DNA from: Candidatus Gerdarchaeota archaeon
GTDB taxonomy: Archaea; Asgardarchaeota; Heimdallarchaeia; JABLTI01
Length of the DNA stretch: 46,375 nt
Assembly: GCA_016840945.1 (NCBI GenBank)
Contig: JAEORJ010000065.1
Coordinates: forward strand, 1 to 46,375
Direction: 5' to 3'
The translations under genes were made by a program, and so were the position numbers. Below, one piece after another: positions 36,147 to 44,412 of this stretch (positions are counted from its first letter, which is position 1; each line of letters starts with the position of its first letter). Below the pieces are notes generated by a model that ran no database searches, was not told where the DNA came from, and saw only the letters and a list, made by a program, of their open reading frames with translations.

Positions 36147-37943
36147 ATGACATGGAAAATTGATGACAGCAAACTAATTTACGGTGTAAACCAAAGAGAT
36201 CTACATTACTTAGATATTAACAAAGAAGGAAAATTAGAACTAATTTTGTACAATGAAAGGATAACTTTTGAAGAGATTATCGAGAAGTTCATTGAGAAAA
36301 CAAAGTACCATGAATCTTCATTTGCTATTCGAATACCACAACTCATTGGTGATCAGATTATTAAATTATTATCAGCATTTCGTGAAGCTAGGAAAAAATA
36401 TAGCTATAAAGGAGTCTATCAACCTGTTTATCCAGTTAAAGTTAATCATTCAAGATTTATTATAGATTCAATAGTAAAATCTCATTCAGACTATGCTTTT
36501 GAATCAGGAACTAAATCAGAATTTGTTTTATTAACTCAAACTTTGAAAAAAGAAAAACACCGATTGATTATGTGTAATGGCGCTAAAGATCGAGAATATC
36601 TTACTTCGATTAAAAAAGCGATAGATAAAGGGCATCAGGTTTGTATATCAATTGAAACCATACAAGAAATGCATGATGCTTTAGATATTTTACCTCGAGA
36701 TGGTTATCAGCTAGCTTTTAGAATTAAGCCTTATGTTTCTTTACATGGACACTGGGGAGCTTCTAGTAGTAGGCATTCCAAATTCGGTTTATCTATCGGT
36801 GAATTAGTTGATGTTGTTAAAATAATAAAAGATGAAGGTGCTACAGCACTATTAACAACTTTACATGCTCATCCTGGTTCACAAATAACTACTTTGAATG
36901 ATTTTTATGAGTATGCTAGATTTATGGCTGGAATATTTCAAGATTTATATAAGCAAGGTTTTACTGAATTAAAACACATTAATTTTGGTGGCGGTTTACC
37001 AATTGATTATGATAATAGATTAGATGAAAATTTCATGTCTAGATATGCTGAGATTTTAATTGAAGTTTTATCACGAGAGTTACCAGAATTTCAACCTAAT
37101 ATTATGACTGAATCTGGTAGAGCTATAACTGCATTATCAACGATTGTAGTAGTAAAAATAATTGATTTTTATCCTACCTTTCCAGCTGATAAATTAAATG
37201 ATGATGAATATAACAATTATAAATTAAAAGCTCAAAGATTAGCAAAACCAAAATCAGCTAAAGAAGCTGTTGAAAATTGGACAAAATGGGAAAAGAAAGC
37301 TCCATTATTAACTAATTTAGAATCACTACAAGCTTTTGAAGCAGTATCCTATTGGTTAAAGCGCGTTTTGAGACAGAAATTATTCAAATTCACATTTTTT
37401 GAGGATTTGATGGATGATCATGATACAAAACTACTAATAAAACCAGAATATGCTCTGCAAGGTAATTTTTCAATTTTTAATAGCATCTGTGATATAGTTT
37501 TAGTTAATCAATATTTCCCAATTATCCCAATTAATAATTTGCATGTGCAACCAGAAACTATTGTAAGGTTATTCGATATTACATGTGATTCAGATGGAGT
37601 AGCAGCAGTTTATCATCCAGCTGTTACTAGAAAGAGATTATTTACTAAAGATCATTTTCTCTTAACTTTTACCAAACCAGTAACACTTGAAGGTTTCCCA
37701 ATTGGTCATCTTGACCATTACAAGGATAGTTATCTAGCAATACCCTTGGCGGGGGCTTATCAAGATATAGTTGAATTTAACCATAATTTACTTGGAGATA
37801 TTCCTGATGTTACTGTTGGATTTGACAAAGACAAATGGATAATTAAACCATTAAATGGAGCTCAAACAATTGGCAAGTTGTTAGCTGATGTTGGTTTTGA
37901 AGATTTAGCTGGAGAAGAAGATGATCCTTACTATGATGATTAG
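36147..37943 (+). CDS. speA: Arginine decarboxylase, SpeA type
   Basis: A PLP fold-III decarboxylase of 598 residues making agmatine from arginine, the first step of polyamine synthesis. Marks of the SpeA family are the PLP lysine K98 in VYPVKVNHSR, GHWGASSSRHSKFGLSI, HAHPGSQIT, the phosphate-binding GGGLPIDYD, ESGRAI near 320, and late CDSDGVA, which supplies the catalytic Cys/Asp of the active site. Bacterial SpeA is about 630-660 residues, so this is slightly short. AGGAG precedes the ATG. Most archaea use a pyruvoyl enzyme instead, so a bacterial origin is likely. It follows the Cache sensors closely, but a hairpin lies in the gap. Confidence 0.93.
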   Translation: MTWKIDDSKLIYGVNQRDLHYLDINKEGKLELILYNERITFEEIIEKFIEKTKYHESSFAIRIPQLIGDQIIKLLSAFREARKKYSYKGVYQPVYPVKVNHSRFIIDSIVKSHSDYAFESGTKSEFVLLTQTLKKEKHRLIMCNGAKDREYLTSIKKAIDKGHQVCISIETIQEMHDALDILPRDGYQLAFRIKPYVSLHGHWGASSSRHSKFGLSIGELVDVVKIIKDEGATALLTTLHAHPGSQITTLNDFYEYARFMAGIFQDLYKQGFTELKHINFGGGLPIDYDNRLDENFMSRYAEILIEVLSRELPEFQPNIMTESGRAITALSTIVVVKIIDFYPTFPADKLNDDEYNNYKLKAQRLAKPKSAKEAVENWTKWEKKAPLLTNLESLQAFEAVSYWLKRVLRQKLFKFTFFEDLMDDHDTKLLIKPEYALQGNFSIFNSICDIVLVNQYFPIIPINNLHVQPETIVRLFDITCDSDGVAAVYHPAVTRKRLFTKDHFLLTFTKPVTLEGFPIGHLDHYKDSYLAIPLAGAYQDIVEFNHNLLGDIPDVTVGFDKDKWIIKPLNGAQTIGKLLADVGFEDLAGEEDDPYYDD

Positions 37944-37947
37944 TATT

Positions 37948-37974
37948 TGTAGAGGTTATGAATTAACTTCTACA
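37948..37974. terminator. Bidirectional hairpin between speA and the PEBP gene
   Basis: Arms 37948-37958 and 37964-37974 (11 bases with one G-T wobble) pair around a 5-base loop. The right arm includes the minus-strand stop codon of the PEBP gene (37970-37972). It fits the gap between two convergent genes. Confidence 0.6.
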
Positions 37975-38443
37975 TAATATCATTTCTTTTCTTAGTTTTT
38001 CCAAAGAGGCCTATTAATTCTGTTTTTTCTATAAGATGGTCTTCAATTAATTTCATAGAAGGGTTTTTTCTACTATTAACTGTTAATGGTAGAATTTGAT
38101 CCAAAGCATACAATGTGAAAATATACCGATGCTTTCCCCAAGGCGGGCAAGGACCCATATACTTGTTACGCATCATCATATTTTTCCCAACAATTGCTTT
38201 ATCTAATGGATCATTTTCATTTATTTTCTTAGTTTGTGGATCTAAATGGCAGATAAACCAATGAGTTACTGATACTCCGATTGGTGTATCTGGGTCTGTC
38301 ATGATTAAAACCAAACTTTTTGCATGATCAGGTACTCCTTCTATTTTTAAAGGTGGATTAACATTTTCACCACGACAAGTGTATTTTACAGGTATCTCTG
38401 AATTATGCTTGAATGCAGGACTATTAAGTTTTAATTTTCCCAT
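37970..38443 (-). CDS. YbhB/YbcL-like phosphatidylethanolamine-binding (Raf kinase inhibitor-like) protein
   Basis: A small PEBP-family protein (157 residues) with the usual ligand-pocket segments: YTCRGENVNPPLKIEG, LVLIMTDPDTPIG, THWFICHLDP, GPCPPWGKHRYIFTLYALD. It is cytoplasmic as no signal peptide is seen. PEBPs bind phosphate or carboxylate groups; the role of the prokaryotic members is unclear. Start decision: an upstream in-frame ATG at 38470 has no ribosome site, whereas ATG 38443 is preceded by AGGAG with nine bases spacing, so the shorter form is chosen; it lacks MAKFQEHSI. It lies downstream of the TPR gene on the same strand. Confidence 0.92.
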   Translation of the reverse strand: MGKLKLNSPAFKHNSEIPVKYTCRGENVNPPLKIEGVPDHAKSLVLIMTDPDTPIGVSVTHWFICHLDPQTKKINENDPLDKAIVGKNMMMRNKYMGPCPPWGKHRYIFTLYALDQILPLTVNSRKNPSMKLIEDHLIEKTELIGLFGKTKKRNDIM

Positions 38444-38487
38444 AATACTATGCTCCTGAAATTTTGCCATTATTTAATTATCTTAAG

Positions 38488-39381
38488 CTATTCTTTTTGT
38501 TCTTTTATTTTTTCTAAGGTTTCTTTTGTTTCCTTATTATTAGGTTCCAACTTAAGCGCTTTTTCTAGAAATTCTAACGCTTTAGCTCTGTCACCTTTTT
38601 CATTATATGCTTCACCCAAGCTTGCCCAACCATTAGCATATGAAGGTTCTTTTTCCAATACTTTCTCTAATATTTTTATAGCTTCATCTACTTGTCCCAT
38701 TTTCATATGGAGATACCCTAGATTATTTAATGTGTTTAAGTTATCAGGATCATACTTCAGAGCTTGTTTTAAACAATTTAGTGTTTGCTCGTATTCTCCT
38801 CTATCAAAATGCAAATCTGAAAGCCTAATCCAGAACATATATGCTTCTGGCATTATTTCTAAAACTTTATTGAGATATTCTATCGTTTCTTCCCACTTTT
38901 CTTGATAATCTTTTATCTCTGCTATTCTAACTAATATTTCAACATCTGTAGAGTCCAATGATTCACCTTTCAAGTATTGTTCTATTGCCTTATCATAATC
39001 CCTTTGTTGATAAAACATTTCACCTAAATTGAAATATATATCAACATTATTGGGATCTATTTGAGCAGCTATTTTGTAATATTCAATAGCCTTTTCATGA
39101 TCGTTCATATTCAAGGAAATATTACCAAGGATGAGATAAGAATTGATAGCCTTCTCATCAATCTTAATAGCTCGCTCACACAAAGCTATAGCATCACCAA
39201 ATTCCTCTATTTTCATATGACAATTTGCCAAACCCCAAATTAATTCTAAGTCGTCAGGCTCAACTTCTAATGCTTTATTATAACATTCGATTGCATTTTC
39301 GAATTGATAATTATCATAGTATTCATTGCCTTTGTCAATCCATTCATTACTATCGTTTTTCAACTTACTTTGTTCCATCAT
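38488..39381 (-). CDS. TPR-repeat protein
   Basis: A 297-residue protein of eight tetratricopeptide repeats of 34 residues, nearly ideal in sequence: GNEYYDNYQFENAIECYNKALEVEPDD, GNISLNMNDHEKAIEYYKIAAQIDPNN, GEMFYQQRDYDKAIEQYLKGESLDSTD, GYLHMKMGQVDEAIKILEKVLEKEPS, GEAYNEKGDRAKALEFLEKALKLEPNN. It would be a protein-interaction scaffold in the cytoplasm. It lies just upstream of the PEBP gene on the same strand, likely as one transcript. It is divergent from the LysA-like decarboxylase gene; the shared 140-base region holds its promoter but no clear palindrome. Confidence 0.9.
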   Translation of the reverse strand: MMEQSKLKNDSNEWIDKGNEYYDNYQFENAIECYNKALEVEPDDLELIWGLANCHMKIEEFGDAIALCERAIKIDEKAINSYLILGNISLNMNDHEKAIEYYKIAAQIDPNNVDIYFNLGEMFYQQRDYDKAIEQYLKGESLDSTDVEILVRIAEIKDYQEKWEETIEYLNKVLEIMPEAYMFWIRLSDLHFDRGEYEQTLNCLKQALKYDPDNLNTLNNLGYLHMKMGQVDEAIKILEKVLEKEPSYANGWASLGEAYNEKGDRAKALEFLEKALKLEPNNKETKETLEKIKEQKE

Positions 39382-39522
39382 CTACACAACATAAAACATT
39401 ACAATTCTATAGAAATTAAAAGTATTGTAGATGTTAATTTGGTTTTTTGTTGCTAGAATGATTAATCTTTTAGAAAATCCTAAAAACCAATAGCTTTGCT
39501 AGTTAAATGTGGAATGCGAATA

Positions 39523-40932
39523 ATGACGAATGATTTGCTGAAAATTATTGATAAAACATTATATTTTGATGACATAAACTTAGATACAGAAATTGCTCAG
39601 ATATATGGCACTCCAACTTATGTTTTCAGTGCAAATAAAATAAGAGCGAACATTTACCTATTACAAAAATCATTCTCAAAGCATTATAATAATTCCCATA
39701 TAGCCTATTCAATGAAAAATAATTTTATTCCTGAAATTTGTTCTATTATAGCTGAAAAGATCAATACTTTTGAAACAACTTCATTGTTGGAATTACGAAT
39801 TATTGAACAATTGATTTTAGCGAAAAAATCTAATCTAAATGTGATTTCAACAAATCTCTATAAACCTGATGGATTAATAGAAGAACTGATTAACTATCCA
39901 AATGTTAACTCGAGTAAATATCAACAAAGTTCTAGTTTAATAGCTATTGATTCTTATCAAGATTTTAAGAATGTGGAAAGAGTAGCTAAAGCATTGAATA
40001 AAAAAATTGATGTTATTGTAAGGGTTAATCCAGGAATCGTTATGGACACTAAAAGCACTATTTTTGCATCATCAACTCAAACTGCAAAATGTGCTTCTTT
40101 AATTACTGATATCAATCCTATACTAGAAATAAGCAAAAATGATGATTTGTCAAAATGGGTTTTATCTCGAGATAACCCTCCAAAAAAAGATTCAGCTGAA
40201 AATATTATATTAGAAGCTAGCAAAAGTGATTATCTTAACATCATTGGATTACATGGACATCTTGGTAGTCAAGTAACAAATATCCATTATTATGAGTCAT
40301 TCTTTGAAGTGATAACATTATTTTCCAAACTGATTTCAGAGAAATATGATCTTTCATTTGAAATATTGGATTTGGGCGGTGGGTATCCAGTACAATATAG
40401 TACAACTGAAGAAATTCCAACAATAAATGATATTGCATTACTTCTTGCATCTAAATTAAAAGAGGCTAATATTAAACCGAAATTAATTATTGAAAGTGGT
40501 AGATTCATTACTGCAACAGCAGGATTGCTTCTATCGAGAGTAAATCTTATCAAAGAAGTTGTAGATGGTTCGAAAAATACTATAATGGATTTTTCTGTTT
40601 ATAGTGATTTGCTAGATGTGTTAACAGCCAGATGGTATTATGAAACATTATTAGTAAATAACATTCCAGAAATATCCAACACTAAAACTGACACCACTTG
40701 GCATATTATTGGTGGCACTAATGATACATTAGACCAATTGGATAACAAAAGTCAGCAAAATAATCAACATCGTCCATTTCCTCGAAATTTAGAAGTAGGT
40801 GATTTGATAGCTATAAAAAATGCAGGCGCATACACAACTTGTTTTAATTCTAATTATTGTGGCAGACCAAAACCATTAACAGCAATTATTGATCATAGCA
40901 ATGCTGATAAAATAATTACTATAAGATCTTGA
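39523..40932 (+). CDS. LysA/ODC-type PLP decarboxylase-like protein with altered active-site motif
   Basis: A fold-III PLP enzyme of the diaminopimelate/ornithine decarboxylase group, 469 residues. Conserved parts: PLP lysine K65 in AYSMKNN, HGHLGSQV (phosphate/PLP stacking), LGGGYPVQYSTTE, and ESGRFI. The second active-site motif, CExxD in diaminopimelate decarboxylases, reads NDTLD (400-404) here, with the catalytic Cys and substrate-binding Glu replaced. The end GDLIAIKNAGAYTTCFNSNYCGRPKP is close to normal. An insertion of about 55 residues lies before HGHLGSQ. ATG 39523 is chosen; the frame opens at TTG 39496. It may act on a different amino acid or be a racemase/regulatory relative; it is not a standard LysA. 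Confidence 0.82.
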   Translation: MTNDLLKIIDKTLYFDDINLDTEIAQIYGTPTYVFSANKIRANIYLLQKSFSKHYNNSHIAYSMKNNFIPEICSIIAEKINTFETTSLLELRIIEQLILAKKSNLNVISTNLYKPDGLIEELINYPNVNSSKYQQSSSLIAIDSYQDFKNVERVAKALNKKIDVIVRVNPGIVMDTKSTIFASSTQTAKCASLITDINPILEISKNDDLSKWVLSRDNPPKKDSAENIILEASKSDYLNIIGLHGHLGSQVTNIHYYESFFEVITLFSKLISEKYDLSFEILDLGGGYPVQYSTTEEIPTINDIALLLASKLKEANIKPKLIIESGRFITATAGLLLSRVNLIKEVVDGSKNTIMDFSVYSDLLDVLTARWYYETLLVNNIPEISNTKTDTTWHIIGGTNDTLDQLDNKSQQNNQHRPFPRNLEVGDLIAIKNAGAYTTCFNSNYCGRPKPLTAIIDHSNADKIITIRS

Positions 40933-41007
40933 GTATTTACTTTTAATCCAGTTTTTTGATAAGATTAAAAATCTAAAGAATTAATTACAATATAAGAGCT
41001 GATCTAC

Positions 41008-41370
41008 ATGAATTATCGTGATAGGCGAGCGTTGAATATTACATTATTTGCAATTATTACTTCAATAATTATAGTAGTAGCAGTTTCAGTTCTTACAGTA
41101 AATGCCGTTGTTAATCATTGGGGATTTTATCAGATATTTACAGGAATAGGGACAGCATTAGTGCTTATAGGTGGATTTGGAGTTTACACTTCGTTTGCTG
41201 GTGGTGCTTATCCCTCTAACACAAGGTTACATGCTATGTATCCTGAAATGGCTATGGTAGAAAATAGGTATGCGCGAGAACGTCGAAGAGCTTTTCCATT
41301 GATAAGTTTCATAATATTGGGCGTAGCAATAATTTTCCTCGTTATTGGATTGGTAGGATTAGACTGGTAG
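41008..41370 (+). CDS. Small membrane protein, three helices, unknown function
   Basis: A 120-residue protein I do not recognise. Three hydrophobic helices are clear: about 10-30 (LFAIITSIIIVVAVSVL), about 38-62 (FYQIFTGIGTALVLIGGFGVY) and about 95-117 (LISFIILGVAIIFLVIGLVG). A positively charged, tyrosine-containing loop (NRYARERRRAF) joins the last two. It has a normal ATG but no strong ribosome site. It stands alone between the LysA-like and methyltransferase genes. Confidence 0.6.
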   Translation: MNYRDRRALNITLFAIITSIIIVVAVSVLTVNAVVNHWGFYQIFTGIGTALVLIGGFGVYTSFAGGAYPSNTRLHAMYPEMAMVENRYARERRRAFPLISFIILGVAIIFLVIGLVGLDW

Positions 41371-41442
41371 CTAATTATTCAAATTAGACAATTTTACCGA
41401 TTAATTGATAAATTCTTTTTTTGTTCCTTCTAAGTGAGAAAA

Positions 41443-42255
41443 ATGGCTGAAGAATATTTTAAAGCAAATGAGCTTTTATGGGATGAATTTGCTAAAGCTC
41501 ATTATGAATCTGATAGGTACCATGTTAAAGAATTTCTAGCAGGTGAGACAACCTTAAAACCTATAGAAATAGATGAAATGGGTTCTGTCAAAGGAAAGAC
41601 TCTTTTACATTTGCAATGTCATTTTGGGTTAGATACTTTATCTTGGGTTCGAGAAGGAGCAATTGTTACAGGTGTGGATTTTTCAGGTGAAGGAATTAGA
41701 ATTGCTAAATTATTAACTGAAAAAGCAAACCTACAGGCAAATTTTATTCAATCAAATATCTACGATTTACCCCAAGTACTTGATAATAAATTTGATATAG
41801 TTTATACATCATTTGGTGTCATTTGTTGGTTAAATAATTTAAAGAAATGGGGTAAGATCATAAGTCATTACCTAAAACCAGGTGGATTTCTATATTTGGC
41901 GGAATTTCATCCTTTCAGTATGGTTTTTGATGAAGAACACGAAACTGAATTAGTCCTTCGTTATGATTATTTCCACAATCCAGAACCAATGGTTTTTGAA
42001 GTAGAAGGTACATATGCTGTAAAAGAAGTTGAAATACAAAATAATGTTGAATACGAATGGGCACATAGCCTAGCTGATGTTATCAATGCTTTAGTTGAAG
42101 CTGGCCTAGAAATCCAATTTCTCAATGAATATCCCTTTACTTGTTATAAGATGTTTAATTTCTGTGAGAAAAAGGAAGACGGTTACTGGTACTTACAAAA
42201 TCAGGAAGCAGAAATTCCATTAATATTTACGCTTAAAGCAGTGAAGAATGGCTAA
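41443..42255 (+). CDS. Class I SAM-dependent methyltransferase
   Basis: A 270-residue methyltransferase of the Methyltransf_11/UbiE-like group. The opening MAEEYFKANELLWDEFAKAHYES is typical of this family. Motif I, usually a Gly-rich D/E-x-G-x-G loop, is LHLQCHFGLDTLSW (about 60-73), where Cys-His stands in the first Gly positions; the strand-2 acid is VDFSGEGI, and the NIYDLP and FGVICWL segments follow. ATG 41443 is preferred, with GTGAG upstream; the frame is open from GTG 41434. It probably methylates a small molecule; neighbours do not reveal it. Loop GCH-type variation is known in this subgroup (LLHLQCHFGLDTLS). Confidence 0.88.
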   Translation: MAEEYFKANELLWDEFAKAHYESDRYHVKEFLAGETTLKPIEIDEMGSVKGKTLLHLQCHFGLDTLSWVREGAIVTGVDFSGEGIRIAKLLTEKANLQANFIQSNIYDLPQVLDNKFDIVYTSFGVICWLNNLKKWGKIISHYLKPGGFLYLAEFHPFSMVFDEEHETELVLRYDYFHNPEPMVFEVEGTYAVKEVEIQNNVEYEWAHSLADVINALVEAGLEIQFLNEYPFTCYKMFNFCEKKEDGYWYLQNQEAEIPLIFTLKAVKNG

Positions 42256-42275
42256 GTGTGTTAATATTTGCCATT
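42247..42275 (+). terminator. Weak hairpin around the methyltransferase stop codon
   Basis: AATGGC (42247-42252) and GCCATT (42270-42275) could pair with the stop TAA (42253-42255) in a 17-base loop. No strong T-run follows, so it is a weaker case than the others. Confidence 0.25.
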
Positions 42276-42355
42276 TCATCCCCGTAAAACTTTTATTTAG
42301 CTAAATGATGATTAATAGTTTGTAGCAAAGTACTGATAAATTAGCTGTACTCCTA

Positions 42356-42390
42356 TAATATCCGGATATTACAATCCTATCTATATAAGG
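42356..42390 (+). promoter_or_regulatory. Palindrome and TATA box before the 68-residue gene
   Basis: TAATATCCGGATATTA (42356-42371) is a perfect 16-base palindrome. A TATA-like element (CTATATAAGG, 42381-42390) follows ten bases later and predicts a transcript start near 42411, about 33 bases before the TTG start. The palindrome is a candidate operator for a dimeric regulator just upstream of the promoter. Confidence 0.5.
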
Positions 42391-42443
42391 AGCGCATATA
42401 GTAGTATTGTATATAGGTCTATCAATTTAAGAGGCGCGTAAAA

Positions 42444-42650
42444 TTGGTTGACAATAAAACTAGAGATGAATTTAACAAAGAATTAATAGAAACGTTACAA
42501 AAGATTGTACATCCTAAGAGGCTAAATCAAATCTATGATAAGGTAATCTCTCATCAGTCCAATCAACAGAGCTTTCAGAAACAACAATATGTCTTAGGGA
42601 TTATTCGGGATTATATCAAAGAAATTGATGGTTATCTCAATGAAAGATAA
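42444..42650 (+). CDS. Small helical protein of unknown function (68 residues)
   Basis: An unrecognised acidic/basic helical protein with two amphipathic helices (about 5-35 and 38-65), rich in Gln, Lys and Glu, and no hydrophobic segment. Support for a real gene is strong context: a palindrome plus TATA box upstream, GAGG nine bases before the TTG start, and a terminator hairpin overlapping the stop codon with T-rich DNA after it. It could be a small regulator or an anti-toxin-like binding protein, but nothing in sequence proves it. Confidence 0.6.
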   Translation: MVDNKTRDEFNKELIETLQKIVHPKRLNQIYDKVISHQSNQQSFQKQQYVLGIIRDYIKEIDGYLNER

Positions 42651-42704
42651 ACTACAATTAGTAGTCATCTTTCACTAATTTTATTTTTAATTAATTTTTT
42701 CAGG
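42642..42704 (+). terminator. Terminator hairpin of the 68-residue gene
   Basis: GAAAGAT (42642-42648) pairs with ATCTTTC (42667-42673), and ACTAC (42651-42655) with GTAGT (42661-42665), separated by a small asymmetric internal loop and closed by an AATTA loop. The stop TAA (42648-42650) is inside. A T-rich tract continues to about 42704. Confidence 0.6.
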
Positions 42705-42956
42705 CTATTATTTGTTACCTCATTACTTTAGAAAGTTAATTTTCAGATGAAAAAATACTCACAAAATTAGTGAGAAGCTATAATAAAAAACTGCTATTAA
42801 TAATAAACAGTATTTAATCACACTAGCTCAAAGTGTTTTTAAAAACCTCAAATCAATCCTCACAACAAACAAACTCCAAACTGTTAAACAGTAGATCCCT
42901 AAAAAAGACGGATGGGAGGGGAGAAGGACTCTGTCCTTCTCTTTATTCCACATCTC
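42705..42956. other. Intergenic AT-rich gap between convergent genes
   Basis: No coding frame of note. It contains a short stem CTCAC/GTGAG (42758-42774), whose sequence is also the inverse of the T-rich tract at 42673-42682, a run of AT-rich sequence, and the GC-rich hairpin at 42921-42941. Nothing else could be assigned. Confidence 0.4.
42921..42941 (-). terminator. Perfect hairpin downstream of the epimerase gene
   Basis: GAGAAGGAC (42921-42929) and GTCCTTCTC (42933-42941) pair perfectly over nine bases with a TCT loop. It lies 15 bases past the minus-strand stop of the epimerase gene. A T6 run follows on the minus strand about 15 bases on. It most likely ends that transcript. Confidence 0.55.
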
Positions 42957-44033
42957 TTAATTTCCTGTTTTGCTAGGATGTGTTTTGAGACGTTTTGTGT
43001 CTTTTGAGTCTTTTTCTTTTTTAATGGGCTTTTTACTTGGCGAGCGAAGATAGTTTTTGATTATCTTCTGATGAGCTTTATAATGAGGGGATTTACTCAA
43101 CAACATTTTCCTAACAATCGGTTTAAATATAATAGCAAAAATTCTAACAAATCCTAGTCGTTTTTTAGTCTCTGAAACTAAATCATCAAAATTATGTTTT
43201 TGATAGTCTAATAATCGTTGGCTTTCAGTTGTATTCATATAACCACAATGAAATGGTGCATCACCAAATGCTACTTCTGGTAATATACCTATTCCCATTG
43301 CTTCCAATAATTTACCTACATAATCAGAATAAGGAATTCGACATTCGGATCCACCACCAATGTTGAATTTTTTACCCCAAATCTCAGTGCTATGAACGGC
43401 ATTTGCCATTGCTAATCCTGTATCATAAGTGTGACAGAATTCTATAGGTGTATCTAGTGGAACTTCATACATCAATGGGTCAACCTTTAAATCGATAGGC
43501 GGTATCGCTGCAAATCTAAAAATAACCCATGTTATGCCTGATTCTTGTATTAATTTTTCACATCTAATTTTTTGTCTAGCATATTCATCATGTGGACTCG
43601 GATTAAAATTATCATTGCTAGCTATTAAATAGTCAAATCCTTTATCTCGAACATCACCAAATATTGCTACTGAGGAGCTGTAAATTAACTTTGGTTGCTG
43701 TTCTTGAATTTTTATAGCGTTAATGATATTTCTAGTCCCACCAACATTAACTGGTTCTGCAAGATCGGGTCTCTGATTTGCTAAGGGGGGTATTATAGCC
43801 CCTAAATGTATAACGACATCCATTCCACTTACTGCTTGTTTTACTTCATCAAAATTCCTCAAATCGCCCCAAAAAATTTCGACTTTATCTTGATATTTTC
43901 GATATTTTCTGGCTTTCTTTATATTTGTTTTTGTAGCAATATCGAAGCATCTGATTCTATCTTCTCTCGAGATTAAAATATCTAATGTGCTTGAACCTAC
44001 GTTGCCAAATGCACCGGTTAATAGTATATTCAC
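42957..44033 (-). CDS. NAD-dependent epimerase/dehydratase (extended SDR)
   Basis: An extended short-chain dehydrogenase of 358 residues acting on a nucleotide-sugar or similar NAD(P)-bound substrate. The Rossmann signature TGAFGNVG lies at 6-13, FDIA at the second strand, WGDL around 55-59, HLGAIIPP near 76, VNVGGTRN, SSSVAIFG with the catalytic Ser near 120, and Tyr/Lys in DEYARQKI. The C-terminal 50 residues are very basic (KPIKKEKDSKDTKRLK), not usual for the family and perhaps a membrane or nucleic-acid contact. The GTG start has GGAGG 11 bases upstream. Similar to UDP-glucose 4-epimerase relatives; substrate unknown. Confidence 0.9.
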   Translation of the reverse strand: MNILLTGAFGNVGSSTLDILISREDRIRCFDIATKTNIKKARKYRKYQDKVEIFWGDLRNFDEVKQAVSGMDVVIHLGAIIPPLANQRPDLAEPVNVGGTRNIINAIKIQEQQPKLIYSSSVAIFGDVRDKGFDYLIASNDNFNPSPHDEYARQKIRCEKLIQESGITWVIFRFAAIPPIDLKVDPLMYEVPLDTPIEFCHTYDTGLAMANAVHSTEIWGKKFNIGGGSECRIPYSDYVGKLLEAMGIGILPEVAFGDAPFHCGYMNTTESQRLLDYQKHNFDDLVSETKKRLGFVRIFAIIFKPIVRKMLLSKSPHYKAHQKIIKNYLRSPSKKPIKKEKDSKDTKRLKTHPSKTGN

Positions 44034-44412
44034 TTTATTTTTTGCCTCCTATGTGCCAATATCTCATTTTGAATTGCTATCTATCTCATTTGTTTCAAAT
44101 TGCCATCATGAAGACTTTATTTGAGTGTAAATACCAAGGTAAAATCTCATCAGATTTACACTACCTATCACGTCTGCCTGTAAATAGAAATAATTGCTAT
44201 GGAATTCATAATGAATTTATTAGCTCAAAATATATAGGTGGCAATAATTATTTGTGAGGTAACTTGTAGAGGGTAAGTCTACAAAAGTTAGACCTCTTAC
44301 TAATATATAGTTTATACTATATATAAAGCTTGGTAAATGTTAGAAATTAGGAAAATTTAATCAAATATTGAAATTGTATTAAAGTAACTAACAAACGATA
44401 TGGGTTTTCTAG
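44034..44412. other. Long intergenic region with stem-loops and divergent promoters
   Basis: The 379 bases between two divergent genes hold the ribosome site of the epimerase gene near 44045-44049, a small imperfect stem (44139-44159), a stem with arms GTCTA/TAGAC near 44277-44293, and the inverted repeat plus TATA box at 44303-44327. No convincing coding frame or RNA gene was found. A weak 90-codon plus-strand frame covers part but overlaps the epimerase start and lacks a ribosome site. Confidence 0.4.
44303..44327 (+). promoter_or_regulatory. Inverted repeat overlapping the TATA box of the metallo-hydrolase gene
   Basis: ATATATAGT (44303-44311) and ACTATATAT (44316-44324) form a perfect 9-base inverted repeat with a 4-base spacer. 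Its right half merges with the TATA element TATATAAA (44320-44327), predicting a start near 44349 and a leader of about 64 bases. Such an overlap fits a repressor site, but an AT-rich chance palindrome is possible. Confidence 0.4.

Noticed and set aside
40941..40970. TTTTAATC/GATTAAAA pair after the LysA-like gene
   Set aside because: AT-only stem with a long loop and no T-run behind it; probably not functional.
43985..44257. 90-codon frame in the gap after the epimerase start
   Set aside because: Begins inside the epimerase gene, no ribosome site, unusual composition rich in Cys, Leu and Tyr; likely chance.
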